This document shows positions 28,648 through 38,045 of a stretch of DNA of 64,000 nucleotides, one piece after another. Below the pieces are notes generated by a model. That model did not search any database, was not told where the DNA came from, and worked only from the letters and a program-made list of their open reading frames with translations. A program made the translations under genes and the position numbers. The number at the start of each line of letters is the position of its first letter. The stretch's first letter is position 1. The DNA comes from Rhizobium sp. CC-YZS058 (lineage in GTDB: Bacteria; Pseudomonadota; Alphaproteobacteria; Rhizobiales; Rhizobiaceae): assembly GCF_034720595.1 (NCBI RefSeq), contig NZ_JAYESJ010000001.1:2878001-2942000 (forward strand), written 5' to 3'.

Positions 28648-30903
28648 ATGCCTGTTCGTCACGACGTCGAAAATCTCATCCGCCGGGGCAACATCTTTTA
28701 TTGGCGCGCCCGCATCCCCAGCGCCTTCACACGTTGTCGACCCGGCAGCCGACTTTCATTGAGCCTTCAGTGTTCCGACCATAGAAAGGCACAGATGATC
28801 GGCCGCCGGCTCAACCTGCGGCTTGCTGAGCTGAAAATGGGCCAGGTACACGTCATGTCCGACAGAGAGCACCTTCGACAGCTTTTCGAAGCCGAGCGGA
28901 ATGCCATGCTCGAGCATCTCGACGACGTGGCGACAGCCGCCAAGCGCATGGGCCGGCCGTCAGACATTCGGGATGTCGAACTCGACCTCGAAAACGGCTG
29001 GGCCTACAAGCTGCTCGCACTGTTCGGCGTCAGTCGCCGCTTGACACTGGAAGAGGACTGCGAGGGCCGCGCCTATCTCCTGAAGAACGGCGTGCCTGCT
29101 TCGCACATGCACGCCATCGCAGCAAACTACCGCGCGCAGGTGCAGAAAGCACGGAGCCAAGTCTTCCAGAATGCCATCAAGGCCATGATGACGCAGTTCA
29201 AGATCGAGGCGACCTCGCTCAACCATGAACGCGCGATGCAGGCGTATTTTGGTGGCCGAGCCGAGGCATTGATGGAAACGAGCGAGCGATTCCCGCTTGC
29301 AGACCACAGCTTGAGTGAACTGACTGGCGGTGCGTCAAAGGCTCAGAGAGCCGCTGCATCGGCACCACAGGAATGGCAAGCCTCTGTCGCTGGCTATCCG
29401 GTGCATACCAGCCTGAATGTAGCACCGGCTGCTCCAGCGAAAGCGGAAATAAATTCCACACCGCAACACATTCGGAATGATGCTTTCTCAGGGACGCATA
29501 CGGGGCAGGATCTGTCTGCACCTGGCAAGGCAGGGCATCGTTCAACGGATCTCCACGCGATTGTCGTTGGAACACTCGATTACCAGCCTTCAAGGGAGGA
29601 GGCCGAACACGCCGCTTCGGCTCTCCCTGCAACGACCACGCCGTCTGCCCTCACTTCTCCTGCCCTTTCGCCGACACCTGCCCAGCGGAACCATGTTGTC
29701 GCCGTCCGTGATTTCGAAGTTGAGTGCGACAAGTTGGTCAAGAACATGCGCGATAGCTGGGACGAGGCAACGGCGCGTGATGTCTACGCGCTGGTGCGGA
29801 TGTTCAAGGGCGTGCTTGAAGAACACGGCGTCGAACACTCCGGCGAGATCACCCAGTTTCACATCGGCCAGCTTCGCCAGCACTTTAATGCGATTCCAGT
29901 GCGCTGGGGTCAAAGCGCCCGAATGCGTGCCATGTCCACTGCCGAACTCCGCGCTGAGGGCGGGAAGCTGAAACTCGAAGCAGAGCAAACAAAGACTGTT
30001 GCCGCTGTGGGCTTAAGTGCTGCGACGATCCGAAAGCACATGGGGAATCTCGACCATTTTCTCAAACATATCAGTGGTCACGGTTATGCACTGACGTCCT
30101 GGACCTTTGAGGGCCTACGTCCAAAGAAGCCGAAGCCAGGCAGTGTCCGCAGACAGCAGATGAAACCGAAGCCGGAAGATATTGCGCCGATCTTCGCCTC
30201 TCCTGTCTACACCGGCTCGCGAGATGATCGCCGCGGACGCGGCAAGCCCGGTCCTTTCGTTTATCACGACGCCGCGTACTTCCTTCCGATCATGTTCACC
30301 TATCTCGGCGCTCGACGCAGGGAGTTCGCGGGCTTGGCATTGGACGACATCGTTGAGGATGCAGACGGCATGATCATCAACATCCAGAGCAACGAGTTCC
30401 GTCGGTTGAAGACGGAACAGTCGGAGCGAAAGCTTCCCGTGCCTGACGAACTGCTGCGGCTTGGCTTCGCTGACTATCTCGCGGCATTGAAGGCGCTCGG
30501 CTACCGGGAAGTCTTTCCGGACCTTTTTTCACATCGAACCAAGAACGATCCGGGTGACCGGTTCTACGATGTCTTCACGCCCATCATGACGAAAGCCCTA
30601 GGTGAGCAGATGTGGGGCCGCGCGTTTCACGCTCTCAGGCATGGCATGGCGGACACGCTAAAGCAGGCCGGAGTTTCAAGTGAGGTGATTGACGATATCT
30701 CCGGCCGGCTAAGTGCGGGCAGCGAAACCAACACCCGCTATACCAACCCCGCAAACCTCGCGCTGATCCGGCAGACATTGAAGAAGTACCCGATCATCAC
30801 GAGTGGTATCGAAGCCAAGCCTATCCGACTGCTGCCATGGGTGCAGGATCTGCAGCCGCCACCATGGGCACGCTCGGCCATTTCAGAGTCGAGACGGAAA
30901 TGA
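28648..30903 (+). CDS. Large tyrosine recombinase / integrase of the island
   Basis: This 751-residue site-specific recombinase starts with VRHDVENLIRRGNIFYWRAR, the DUF6538-like N-terminus of large alphaproteobacterial integrases. A long helical and linker region (to about 360) precedes a core-binding domain and the catalytic domain, with Arg556 (LGARRREFAGL), H661-x-x-R664 (HALRHGMAD) and Tyr698 (TNTRYTNPAN). All key residues are present, so it may be active. It is 158 bp downstream of tRNA-Gln and points away from it. A GTG at 28624 could add 8 residues. Confidence 0.9.
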   Translation: MPVRHDVENLIRRGNIFYWRARIPSAFTRCRPGSRLSLSLQCSDHRKAQMIGRRLNLRLAELKMGQVHVMSDREHLRQLFEAERNAMLEHLDDVATAAKRMGRPSDIRDVELDLENGWAYKLLALFGVSRRLTLEEDCEGRAYLLKNGVPASHMHAIAANYRAQVQKARSQVFQNAIKAMMTQFKIEATSLNHERAMQAYFGGRAEALMETSERFPLADHSLSELTGGASKAQRAAASAPQEWQASVAGYPVHTSLNVAPAAPAKAEINSTPQHIRNDAFSGTHTGQDLSAPGKAGHRSTDLHAIVVGTLDYQPSREEAEHAASALPATTTPSALTSPALSPTPAQRNHVVAVRDFEVECDKLVKNMRDSWDEATARDVYALVRMFKGVLEEHGVEHSGEITQFHIGQLRQHFNAIPVRWGQSARMRAMSTAELRAEGGKLKLEAEQTKTVAAVGLSAATIRKHMGNLDHFLKHISGHGYALTSWTFEGLRPKKPKPGSVRRQQMKPKPEDIAPIFASPVYTGSRDDRRGRGKPGPFVYHDAAYFLPIMFTYLGARRREFAGLALDDIVEDADGMIINIQSNEFRRLKTEQSERKLPVPDELLRLGFADYLAALKALGYREVFPDLFSHRTKNDPGDRFYDVFTPIMTKALGEQMWGRAFHALRHGMADTLKQAGVSSEVIDDISGRLSAGSETNTRYTNPANLALIRQTLKKYPIITSGIEAKPIRLLPWVQDLQPPPWARSAISESRRK

Positions 30904-31069
30904 CGCGATCATGCGCCATCATTCCGCTGCTGGCCATCAGCGCAACCCTGAGCGGCTCTGCTTACTTGCGAGTGTAGAGCGTTTTTCGACGTCTGCGTCG
31001 GTATTGGAACTCAAGTCGGCTACGCGATCAGTTGGCTTTCAGCGTTCAAGCCCTGCTCGCAGAGAACCA

Positions 31070-31408
31070 CTAGTCCTCAGGGTTTTCCTCGTTGGGCCGC
31101 GCGAAGAGGTGCATCTTGCGACGAAACCCCCATCTCTCACGGCCGTATCTCTCGACCAGATCGTCGAAGACAGTGTTAGCCGCAGCTTCATCGAACCCTT
31201 GCTCCACCAGCCGGTAAACGAGTTCGTCTTGTATGCCATCAAGCTGCTGCTCGTCGTTCTTCGCCAGTGCATCTTGAATCATCCAATGCAGCGCGACGCG
31301 AGCGAAGTCATCGCGGCCCGGCCGCTTCTCGGCCTTGTTTTTCGCCCGGAGCTTGCGCTGGCGCTCGGTCTGCTCGCGGTTGCGCGCCTCATACGTCTTG
31401 CCTGCCAT
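31070..31408 (-). CDS. Hypothetical charged protein of the island
   Basis: This 112-residue protein begins MAGKTYEARNREQTERQRKL with a basic helix (RAKNKAEKRPGRDDF) followed by an acidic helical middle (DEQQLDGIQDELVYRLVEQG) and a basic end (RYGRERWGFRRKMHLF). There is no membrane segment. GAGAGAG lies upstream of the ATG. The family was not recognised. It follows the split-FtsH module on the same strand after 235 bp and may be a small regulator or accessory factor. Confidence 0.6.
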   Translation of the reverse strand: MAGKTYEARNREQTERQRKLRAKNKAEKRPGRDDFARVALHWMIQDALAKNDEQQLDGIQDELVYRLVEQGFDEAAANTVFDDLVERYGRERWGFRRKMHLFARPNEENPED

Positions 31409-31643
31409 CCAGCTCTCTCTCGTCGTCTTCTTGCTGCAAGGGTCACCCGGCCGGTCCTCCGGCGCAACACGTTTGCAGGTGAATCGGTAAACGAGATGTT
31501 TGAATCAAAAATCCAGACTCCTGAATCGGATACCCGCAAAGGCAATGCACTTGCAGACAAAGGCAAACCGGTTGTCGCCGAGTGTACTGCAGTTGATTGC
31601 CCTCTCGGATGCCAGCGCGACTGCGGCTGAAGCCGTACCGCGA

Positions 31644-32492
31644 TCAGCCAGGGGACGCTCGTGGCTTGACATGCCCACGCGCAGCCTGACCAAGAATGCG
31701 TTCTACATCCTCTGCATCGAGCACGGTCTGTCGGAACAAAGACGCCGCCAGGACATCCAGCGTGCGCCGGTTCTCGGTGAGGCAATCAGTTGCCGCCTGT
31801 GCCGCCGCCTCGATGCGACCGTGCACCCGCGTGGCAAGTGCGGCATCGAAGGTCAGCACCTGCGCCGGCTGCGCGTGCGCCAGGTACAGGAGCGGCCGTG
31901 TTCCTCCGAAGCCAAGCCGCGTTTCCATCGTCAGTGCCAGCTCGGTGGCCTTGGCGAGATCGGACTTCTCGGATCCGCCTGACCCCGTCGAGGCATCACC
32001 GATCACGAGAAGCTCGGCCGCTCTGCCCGCCATGACCATCGCCAACATCTGCTCGTACCAGGCGAGCGACTCGTCCGGCTTCGCGAAGCTCATGGTGTTG
32101 AGCCCACCCGTCGCAGCATCGATGGTGATCCCTTCGACGGCCCCGAGGCCGAGCACATGATGCACGACGGCATGACCGGCCTCGTGCACGGCGTAGCGCC
32201 AGCGGATTGCCTCCGGCAGCACCGGCCGCTGACCACGTAGGACCTCCACGATGTCGTCCAACCGAAGATCGCGCTTTCTGCGCCTTGCTCTCGAGCGCGC
32301 TTGCCGCACGATGCGCTCGATATCCGCACCGCTCAAGCCCATCGCTCGCTTTGCGAGATGCCGTAAGAGCGAGCTGGCTCCTGACGCTGGAGATGGTGCC
32401 CGTTCGTTGCGCCGGTCTTCGACGGATCCCGATCGAAGAGGTACCGGGTTGCTGGTGCTGGCGGGCTCGTGGTGCATCTGTGTGCGTGTCAT
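31644..32492 (-). CDS. Stand-alone M41 (FtsH-type) zinc peptidase with AAA lid fragment
   Basis: This 282-residue protein begins with a disordered stretch. Residues about 42-85 (LLRHLAKRAMGLSGADIERI) match the second half of the AAA+ lid of FtsH. The M41 peptidase domain follows with H103-E104-A-G-H107 and third zinc ligand Asp178 in SDLAKATELA. The active site is complete. There is no ATPase core and no membrane helix. The start ATG overlaps the stop of the upstream ATPase gene as ATGA, so the two are translationally coupled and likely form one complex, in effect a soluble FtsH split in two. Confidence 0.88.
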   Translation of the reverse strand: MTRTQMHHEPASTSNPVPLRSGSVEDRRNERAPSPASGASSLLRHLAKRAMGLSGADIERIVRQARSRARRRKRDLRLDDIVEVLRGQRPVLPEAIRWRYAVHEAGHAVVHHVLGLGAVEGITIDAATGGLNTMSFAKPDESLAWYEQMLAMVMAGRAAELLVIGDASTGSGGSEKSDLAKATELALTMETRLGFGGTRPLLYLAHAQPAQVLTFDAALATRVHGRIEAAAQAATDCLTENRRTLDVLAASLFRQTVLDAEDVERILGQAARGHVKPRASPG

Positions 32493-34414
32493 GTCCGATC
32501 TCCCGTTCTGCCTACGTGTCCAGCTTCCATCCCTGCAGTCTCTTGCGCTCCGGTGTTGCGGTCTGTGCTTGCTGCGAGTTGTTCGTGGTCCACCTTGGTG
32601 CCGTTATGCTCACGCTCCAGCCGCTGGAGATCCTCACCGAGGTGATGCGCGAGAATGGCAGCGAGCGTCGGGATGTCGGGCATCGCGATGTGGATGTGTG
32701 TTTCCAGCCGGCCGGACCGCGTGATCGCCGCATCGATCTGCTCCGGGCGGTTGGTTGCGCCGATAACGATGACGCCGTCGCTGCGTGATACGCCGTCGAG
32801 CAGCTCCAGCATCTTGTTGACGATCGTATTCCAGTAGTCCGCATGCTCCATCGCCGCATCGTGCCGTTTGCCGATGCCATCGATCTCGTCGATGAACAGG
32901 ATCGCCGGCGCGTGAGACCGTGCTTCGGTGAAGGTCTGGTGCATGCGGTCGATCACGTGGTTGAGGTGCCGGCCCTGAAGCCAGGTCGACACCGAGGTTG
33001 CCAGCAACGGGATCTGTGTCGTGTTGCAGAGCGCACGGGCAAAGGTCGTCTTGCCGGTCCCAGGCGGACCTGACAGCAGCAGCTTGGTCGACATGGCCGA
33101 CCAGTCGAGCGATCCGGCTCGGTAGTCATCAAGATCGACCTTGAGATCCAAAGCCCATTCGCGAGCCGCTCCGAGGCCGGGCATGGTCTCGATCGCCAGC
33201 GCGGGTTTGGTATCGGTCGTCTCTCCGACGTCCTGAGGCTGGACCAGCTCGATCCCGAGGCCGGTCAGCCGGCCGTGTGTCTTGTCCGGCTGCTTCTGCG
33301 GCCTGGCCTTCCGCTGCAGCGGCTTCTCCGGACGCTGTGGCTTCCTGTTGCGGTCCCGCTCCGGCTCGGAGGCGGTGTCGTCAGCGACGTCATCGTCTTC
33401 TGGCCGGTTGAGCGCAGCGCGCTGCTTGAGAGCTGTCCAGGCCGTGGCGCGGCTGCGGCCGGGGCGCAAAGCCAGCACCACATCATCGACGGTCAGTAGC
33501 CGAAGGTCGTCGTAGCTTGCCGTTCCGTCATCGGGATCACCGGCCTCGTCGCCGTAGATGGCGTCGAGCAGACTGGCGACGAGGTCGGCGTCGACCGCGC
33601 CGAGCCGCAGGTCGAGATCGAGATCGTCGCGGAGGGGTGCTGGGACATCTGCACCTTCCTCGACAACGATCACGACCGGCAGGCGTGCAGCGAAGGCTGC
33701 TGCCAAGCCCGAACTGTTGTGCAGACCCTGCCCATGATACTCGTGCCCGAGAAAGCGCACGATCCTCCGCCGCTGCTCGTCCGCCGCAAAATCTTCATCC
33801 GGCCTGCCGCGATAGATCGGGCCGGACGCCGATGCGAAGGGACCGGTCGGCGTCAGGGCGCTCAGTTCGAGGAAGTCCGCCATCGCCGTCAGGAAGCCAA
33901 CAGTCGGAGCCTCGAGCATCACCATCGGTGCTGGCCGCCGGACGATGTCGACGACGTGCCGCAGCGACAGGCCGGCAGTTCCGATCGCCCTTGCGAGCAG
34001 GAGCGCGAGAAGCATGTGGGGAACAGGTGGTGGCTCGGCCGTGGAACCGACCAGACGAACGGCATAGGCAGCCTGCCCGCCGAGCGGCGAGGTCTCGGGC
34101 GCAGGCTCTGCGCTGCCTGAACGTCCAACGGCCTGCACCGAGTCTGAGAGCCCTACGCTCGGCGGTACAGCCTGTACCGTCAGACCGGCCAACACAGCGC
34201 GGTGCTGCTCCCAGCGCTTGAGCAAGACGCCGTCCCGTTCGGGATCACCGGAAAGCGCGTGGAGATCGAAGGCTGCCGCGAACCGGCGGACGAGATGCCC
34301 ATCGACATCGACGAGCGTTTCAACGAGCAAGCCGCTCGCAGTCGCCTGCCGAATGCGGTCGCGCCGTGCGAGGTGCTTGAGGCGGAGGACGAAGAGGCGA
34401 GACAGTCGGTCCAT
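32489..34414 (-). CDS. AAA+ ATPase, partner of the M41 peptidase
   Basis: This 641-residue protein has a roughly 400-residue N-terminal region of unknown fold, a basic/charged linker (DRNRKPQRPEKPLQRKARPQ) and a C-terminal AAA+ core. Walker A is GPPGTGKT (about 449-456), Walker B ILFIDEID (about 505-512), and the second region of homology GATNRPEQIDAAITRSGRLE supplies the arginine fingers. The lid is cut short and continues in the downstream peptidase. The start is set at MDRLSRLF (34414), whose ATG overlaps the TGA of the upstream gene as TGATG and has AGGAGG seven bases upstream. Confidence 0.88.
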   Translation of the reverse strand: MDRLSRLFVLRLKHLARRDRIRQATASGLLVETLVDVDGHLVRRFAAAFDLHALSGDPERDGVLLKRWEQHRAVLAGLTVQAVPPSVGLSDSVQAVGRSGSAEPAPETSPLGGQAAYAVRLVGSTAEPPPVPHMLLALLLARAIGTAGLSLRHVVDIVRRPAPMVMLEAPTVGFLTAMADFLELSALTPTGPFASASGPIYRGRPDEDFAADEQRRRIVRFLGHEYHGQGLHNSSGLAAAFAARLPVVIVVEEGADVPAPLRDDLDLDLRLGAVDADLVASLLDAIYGDEAGDPDDGTASYDDLRLLTVDDVVLALRPGRSRATAWTALKQRAALNRPEDDDVADDTASEPERDRNRKPQRPEKPLQRKARPQKQPDKTHGRLTGLGIELVQPQDVGETTDTKPALAIETMPGLGAAREWALDLKVDLDDYRAGSLDWSAMSTKLLLSGPPGTGKTTFARALCNTTQIPLLATSVSTWLQGRHLNHVIDRMHQTFTEARSHAPAILFIDEIDGIGKRHDAAMEHADYWNTIVNKMLELLDGVSRSDGVIVIGATNRPEQIDAAITRSGRLETHIHIAMPDIPTLAAILAHHLGEDLQRLEREHNGTKVDHEQLAASTDRNTGAQETAGMEAGHVGRTGDRT

Positions 34415-34926
34415 CAGCATTCCTCCTGCGGCAGGTGACGGGACGGCGGCTGAACATGACGCGGTCGGCTCCGACCTCGCGGACGAAGAGCGGTCGAGCC
34501 TACAGGCGGCGGTTCCTTCATCGAGATACGATCCCGGCGCGTTCGGGCAGTGGATGCGGATCCGGATCCGGCAGCCGGCACGCCACCGCCGTTCTTCGAC
34601 GAGGCCGGATCAGCCGCGACACCGGTCTCTTCCACGAGGATGCTTGCTTGGCGCTGGGCGACCCAGCCTACGACAAGTCGGCACGTGGCGTCACCGAGTG
34701 CAGCTCGCTCTTCAAGGGGCGTGAGGATGGCTGCCGGGACAGATAGCCCCTGGCGTAGCGTGAGATAGGCAAGGCCGATGAGAACAGCGGCATCCATGTG
34801 CCGGTCGCAGTCGGTCGAGGTGACGGCCGCGGCGTTGACCGGCTGGCATCGCACTAGCGGCGATCGCTGCTGGAGAGACGTGAGAGACGTCGGAGGGGAC
34901 GGCGGGAACGGTGTGGTGGAGGACAT
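34414..34926 (-). CDS. Small hypothetical protein coupled to the AAA+ ATPase
   Basis: This 170-residue protein has a Pro/Ser-rich start, a hydrophobic helical middle (DAAVLIGLAYLTLRQGLSVP, then a Leu-rich helix to about residue 95) and a disordered Arg/Pro/Gly-rich tail. GGAG sits seven bases upstream of ATG 34926. The stop shares a base with the ATPase start. No family was recognised. Its strict coupling suggests it is a subunit or adaptor of the AAA-protease pair. The tail may be non-conserved. Confidence 0.6.
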   Translation of the reverse strand: MSSTTPFPPSPPTSLTSLQQRSPLVRCQPVNAAAVTSTDCDRHMDAAVLIGLAYLTLRQGLSVPAAILTPLEERAALGDATCRLVVGWVAQRQASILVEETGVAADPASSKNGGGVPAAGSGSASTARTRRDRISMKEPPPVGSTALRPRGRSRPRHVQPPSRHLPQEEC

Positions 34927-35039
34927 GGCAAAGCTCCGCCTGCGGCGTCCACGATCAGCGGGACGACGTCAGGTCATGAAGAAAGAAACGGGAAGGCAGG
35001 ACTGTTGGCGCGACGATGTCCGCGCGAGCGTCAGCTCAC

Positions 35040-36074
35040 TCAGCTCTGAAGCGATCGCCGGGCGAAGCCGACGCGCACGCGGGCCGGCAAACGGCCTTGC
35101 GGCTGGCTTTCTTCGGCTTCGTCAAGCCTTCCGGGAGGCAGGTCGGCCAGCACCGGCTCGGGCCAGTCGCCATGGGCGTTCAAGTTGATGCGCGCGCTGA
35201 CAGAAGGAGCCACCGGCAGAGTCGTGATCTCGGACGGGTGAGAGCTGACGAGCGGGCGAAGGACCTTGCGGGCCGCCCCTTCGAGAACCTGCTGGACACG
35301 ATAACCAAAACGCAGCCGCAGCTCCGCCATGCAAGCGGCGGCTCCGTCGATCCCGATGAGGTCGTCGATCTCCGACAGCGCCCAGATGCCGCTCTCATGA
35401 TCGCTTGGACGACTTGCGCCATCGACGATCGCGACGCCGACCGTATCAACCATTACCCTCTTGTGCTGCTTGTAAAGCCAGTCGGGCAGAACCAGGGCTG
35501 CGGCCATCATCTTGGCTTTGAGTTCCTCGAGCCGACTGGTGTCGCCATAGGAAGCAAGCGAGCGCTTGAGATCGAGGATGGTAGCGACATGGCGCGTGCG
35601 ATGAACCACGATCATGTCCGGCGTATAGCTGCCCTTGGCCGGAGACTCGCAGTCGAGTGTGATGCCGTCGAGCTGGCTCCAGTCGTTGCCGGCGATCGCC
35701 TCGAGCGCGCTCTTGACCAGCGGCAGCTTGATCGACTGCGTGAGGACAAGCAGATCGGGATTGGCGCGCGACACACGTTCGAGCGCCTGCTCGAGCAACT
35801 TGCCCTCCCGGAAGCTGACAGCACGCACGAGCGACGCCAGATGGATGTAGTCGCCGAGGATGTCGTCGTCGCAGGGTTCGCCATCGACGATCGCAGCAAT
35901 CGCGGCGTCGATCAGTGCAGTGAAGTCGGCTTCGACGTCCGAGAAGCGGACGAGATGCGCATGGCGGCGGAGAATGGCCGGCTCGACCGACAACAGCGAC
36001 GGTGCGGCCGTACCGGACCGGCGGAACGCGCGGGGTCCTTCCCCGGCAGATGCGGAGGCGATATGGATGTCCAT
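35040..36074 (-). CDS. Putative PD-(D/E)XK-type protein, first gene of the AAA/M41 operon
   Basis: This 344-residue protein starts at MDIHIASASAGEG after GAAGGA. The central segment YTPDMIVVHRTRHVATILDL followed by KRS contains P152-D153 and D168-L-K170 on predicted adjacent beta strands, a literal PD...DxK pattern of restriction-type nucleases; Glu residues upstream could complete the site. The rest is helical and unrecognised. It is followed after 113 bp by the small protein, ATPase and peptidase genes. Nuclease activity is inferred from a motif only. Confidence 0.6.
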   Translation of the reverse strand: MDIHIASASAGEGPRAFRRSGTAAPSLLSVEPAILRRHAHLVRFSDVEADFTALIDAAIAAIVDGEPCDDDILGDYIHLASLVRAVSFREGKLLEQALERVSRANPDLLVLTQSIKLPLVKSALEAIAGNDWSQLDGITLDCESPAKGSYTPDMIVVHRTRHVATILDLKRSLASYGDTSRLEELKAKMMAAALVLPDWLYKQHKRVMVDTVGVAIVDGASRPSDHESGIWALSEIDDLIGIDGAAACMAELRLRFGYRVQQVLEGAARKVLRPLVSSHPSEITTLPVAPSVSARINLNAHGDWPEPVLADLPPGRLDEAEESQPQGRLPARVRVGFARRSLQS

Positions 36075-36185
36075 AGCCCGATTCCTTCTCAAACAAGGAG
36101 TGAGGGTCAGGCCCTTGTCGGTGTTCCACCACCGGCTTGGGCCGCTTGATGTTCCCCATGAGGAACACGCCTAACCTGGCAGTGT

Positions 36186-36217
36186 TTGAGCCCGAGCTCA
36201 AGGAGCCCCAGGGGCTC
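36186..36217. promoter_or_regulatory. Paired palindromes upstream of the AAA/M41 operon
   Basis: TTGAGC-CCGA-GCTCAA (36186-36201) is followed directly by GAGCCCC-A-GGGGCTC (36203-36217). Both are perfect and lie about 110-145 bp upstream of the first start codon (36074, minus strand). They are candidate operators or a hairpin leader for this operon. Confidence 0.5.
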
Positions 36218-36787
36218 GAAGCGATCGCAAGGTTAACGGCGGGCTCATGAACGGCGTACCAGCGGCGTAGGCTGCCTGACGACGTCTTGGCCGGCTGGCC
36301 TGGCAGGATGACCCTCCAACGATGCTTCGAACACGGAGAGGAACGGCGTCGGACGTCATCGCAGGTCCACTTGCTTCCAGGCTTGATGGGCCGGTGGCGG
36401 CACAGACCCGCTTGCAGTTTGGGCTAGGTGCGCGTGCCGGCTCTCTGGTTGGATCGGCCGCTCCACGACACTGCGTCCACAGCCTGTGAGCCGGTGTTCT
36501 CTTCTGTCCGCTGAAGTGCAGCTCGGCATCAGGTCAACGGCACCGGATGCTCCATCGCTCCAATGGACATGTGCTTCCTCTCTCTCATTGTTGCAGGCGA
36601 TCCGCCGCGCCTGCATGGTCGAGGTCCTCGTCGGGCTGACCTTTGCAAGAGACGTTGCGTGCTCATCTGTCTTTCGGCGGGATCGCCTACGCGTCTCCTC
36701 TGTGATAGCGCCACTTAAACCAGCCTGGCAGGAGTACGCATGTCCCGTTCGTTCGTCACGCCTTCCGTGACCGGCGTCATCCATTTT

Positions 36788-36826
36788 GTACGTTCTCCCC
36801 CCGTTACTTCATCGAACGTCGTTTGC
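36788..36826 (-). repeat. 39-bp direct repeat, copy A
   Basis: Copy A (36788-36826) and copy B (37662-37700) are identical at 36 of 39 positions; both contain GTTCTCCCCCCGTTACTTCA. On the minus strand the repeat spans the end of one small reading frame and a GGGGGGAG ribosome-like site. Weaker similarity extends about 16 bp further with changes at third-codon-like positions (SESGANDV against SDSTANGV). Confidence 0.75.
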
Positions 36827-37661
36827 GCCTGACTCAGATGTTTTGATCGCACAGCACTTGTGGTAGCTACGTCTCACGAACCGCACCTCCGACCCATCAG
36901 CCATCAGACGAGGTCCCGCTGCCTCGGTAGCCGCTGCTTCCGTATCGTCGCGGACAGGCTTCCGTCTATTGTCCATCGAACCGGCTCTTAGGTCCGCGGC
37001 CTTCTGATTCCGACGTCGGCATAAGCGATTCAAAAGCACGCATTCGTGATTCCTGATTTATGAATGGTGGTGCGCAACTCTGCAAAACCGATTCCGACGG
37101 CAAGCCAGCCGTTCGACCGAGCCTCCCCGACCGCTCAGGCGATGCCAGCATACACCCGATCTCTCACGACGACCCGAGACGCTCGTAGACCTGCCACTGC
37201 GCTTCAAGCCCGGCTTGGGTGTCCGCTCCCTCATTGCACCCGACAGAGGCCGGTCGTCTGCGGCATGGTCGAACCTGAGGTCGCTGGCACGGAGTCTCGG
37301 CTGATGCGGCTCCATCGGCTGCGGCTTTGAACCTTGGCGTGCCGGTTCGTCGAGGATGTTTCATCGTCAGCGCCGCCACGACGGTCATGTTGAGGCCTTG
37401 CTGGCCCCCTGAATTCGGCGCTGGCAGACCGTTGCGCCAAGGCCTAAGCCTCGGGTAACCAGGGAAGCGGAAGCAAGCGCCACGCTGCCTTCAGTATGGC
37501 CAAGCGGGCGAAGCACAGCGTGGCCAACTGCTCGAACGCTGGCAGAGCGGGACTGCGGCAGCTCCCACTCGCTACCGGCCAACTCAAGGGGAGCCGACCT
37601 TCTCGAAGGGTCGAGCTGCCATCTTCCTGAGGTCCTGCGCGTTCTCCGAACAGAGCAACGT

Positions 37662-37700
37662 GTGCGTTCTCCCCCCGTTACTTCATCAAACGCCGTTTGC
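37662..37700 (-). repeat. 39-bp direct repeat, copy B
   Basis: This is the second copy of the repeat at 36788. After the shared part the two loci diverge completely, so only a gene border has been duplicated or conserved. Confidence 0.75.
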
Positions 37701-38045
37701 AGTTGAATCGGATTTGCAGAGCCAAATAGCGTTTGCGGCGAGAGACGATAGACGAGAGAGGGTCCGCCTTCGATCATGCGGAAAGCCAACTGCCTGTCAG
37801 GCTTTCGAGGCGGTCCATCTTCTCGATCAAGATTGGTCTTGCGCTGTTCGAAGCTTGGCGCGACCCCGCCGTGGGGTAGCACGACGATCCGGCAGAGGGG
37901 GTGCGGTCGACCGGCCTGCGCGCGGGCTGTCCCCGCGAGGTCGGTCGGTAGCCGGGCGAAGAGGATGCGCTGTGCCCGGACAAGCGAAAGGGCCGCATGG
38001 GCCCTTTGCAATGTTCGATGGTAAGTGATCCAGAGCGGAGCGCGG

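Larger units (their letters stand above)
36218..38045. other. 1.8 kb without convincing genes, with eroded fragments
   Basis: No frame has a domain or codon pattern that stands out. The minus-strand frames at 36809-37039 and 37385-38011 are the most protein-like, and their ends share a repeat (see 36788 and 37662). The stretch reads as decayed accessory DNA, possibly two copies of an old gene pair. Ribosome-site-like GGGGGGAG is found inside each repeat on the minus strand. Confidence 0.45.

Noticed and set aside
37385..38011. 208-codon minus-strand frame near the DUF3102 gene
   Set aside because: Parts look protein-like and it contains repeat copy B, but there is no domain, no clear ribosome site and no similarity after the repeat; kept only as an eroded region.
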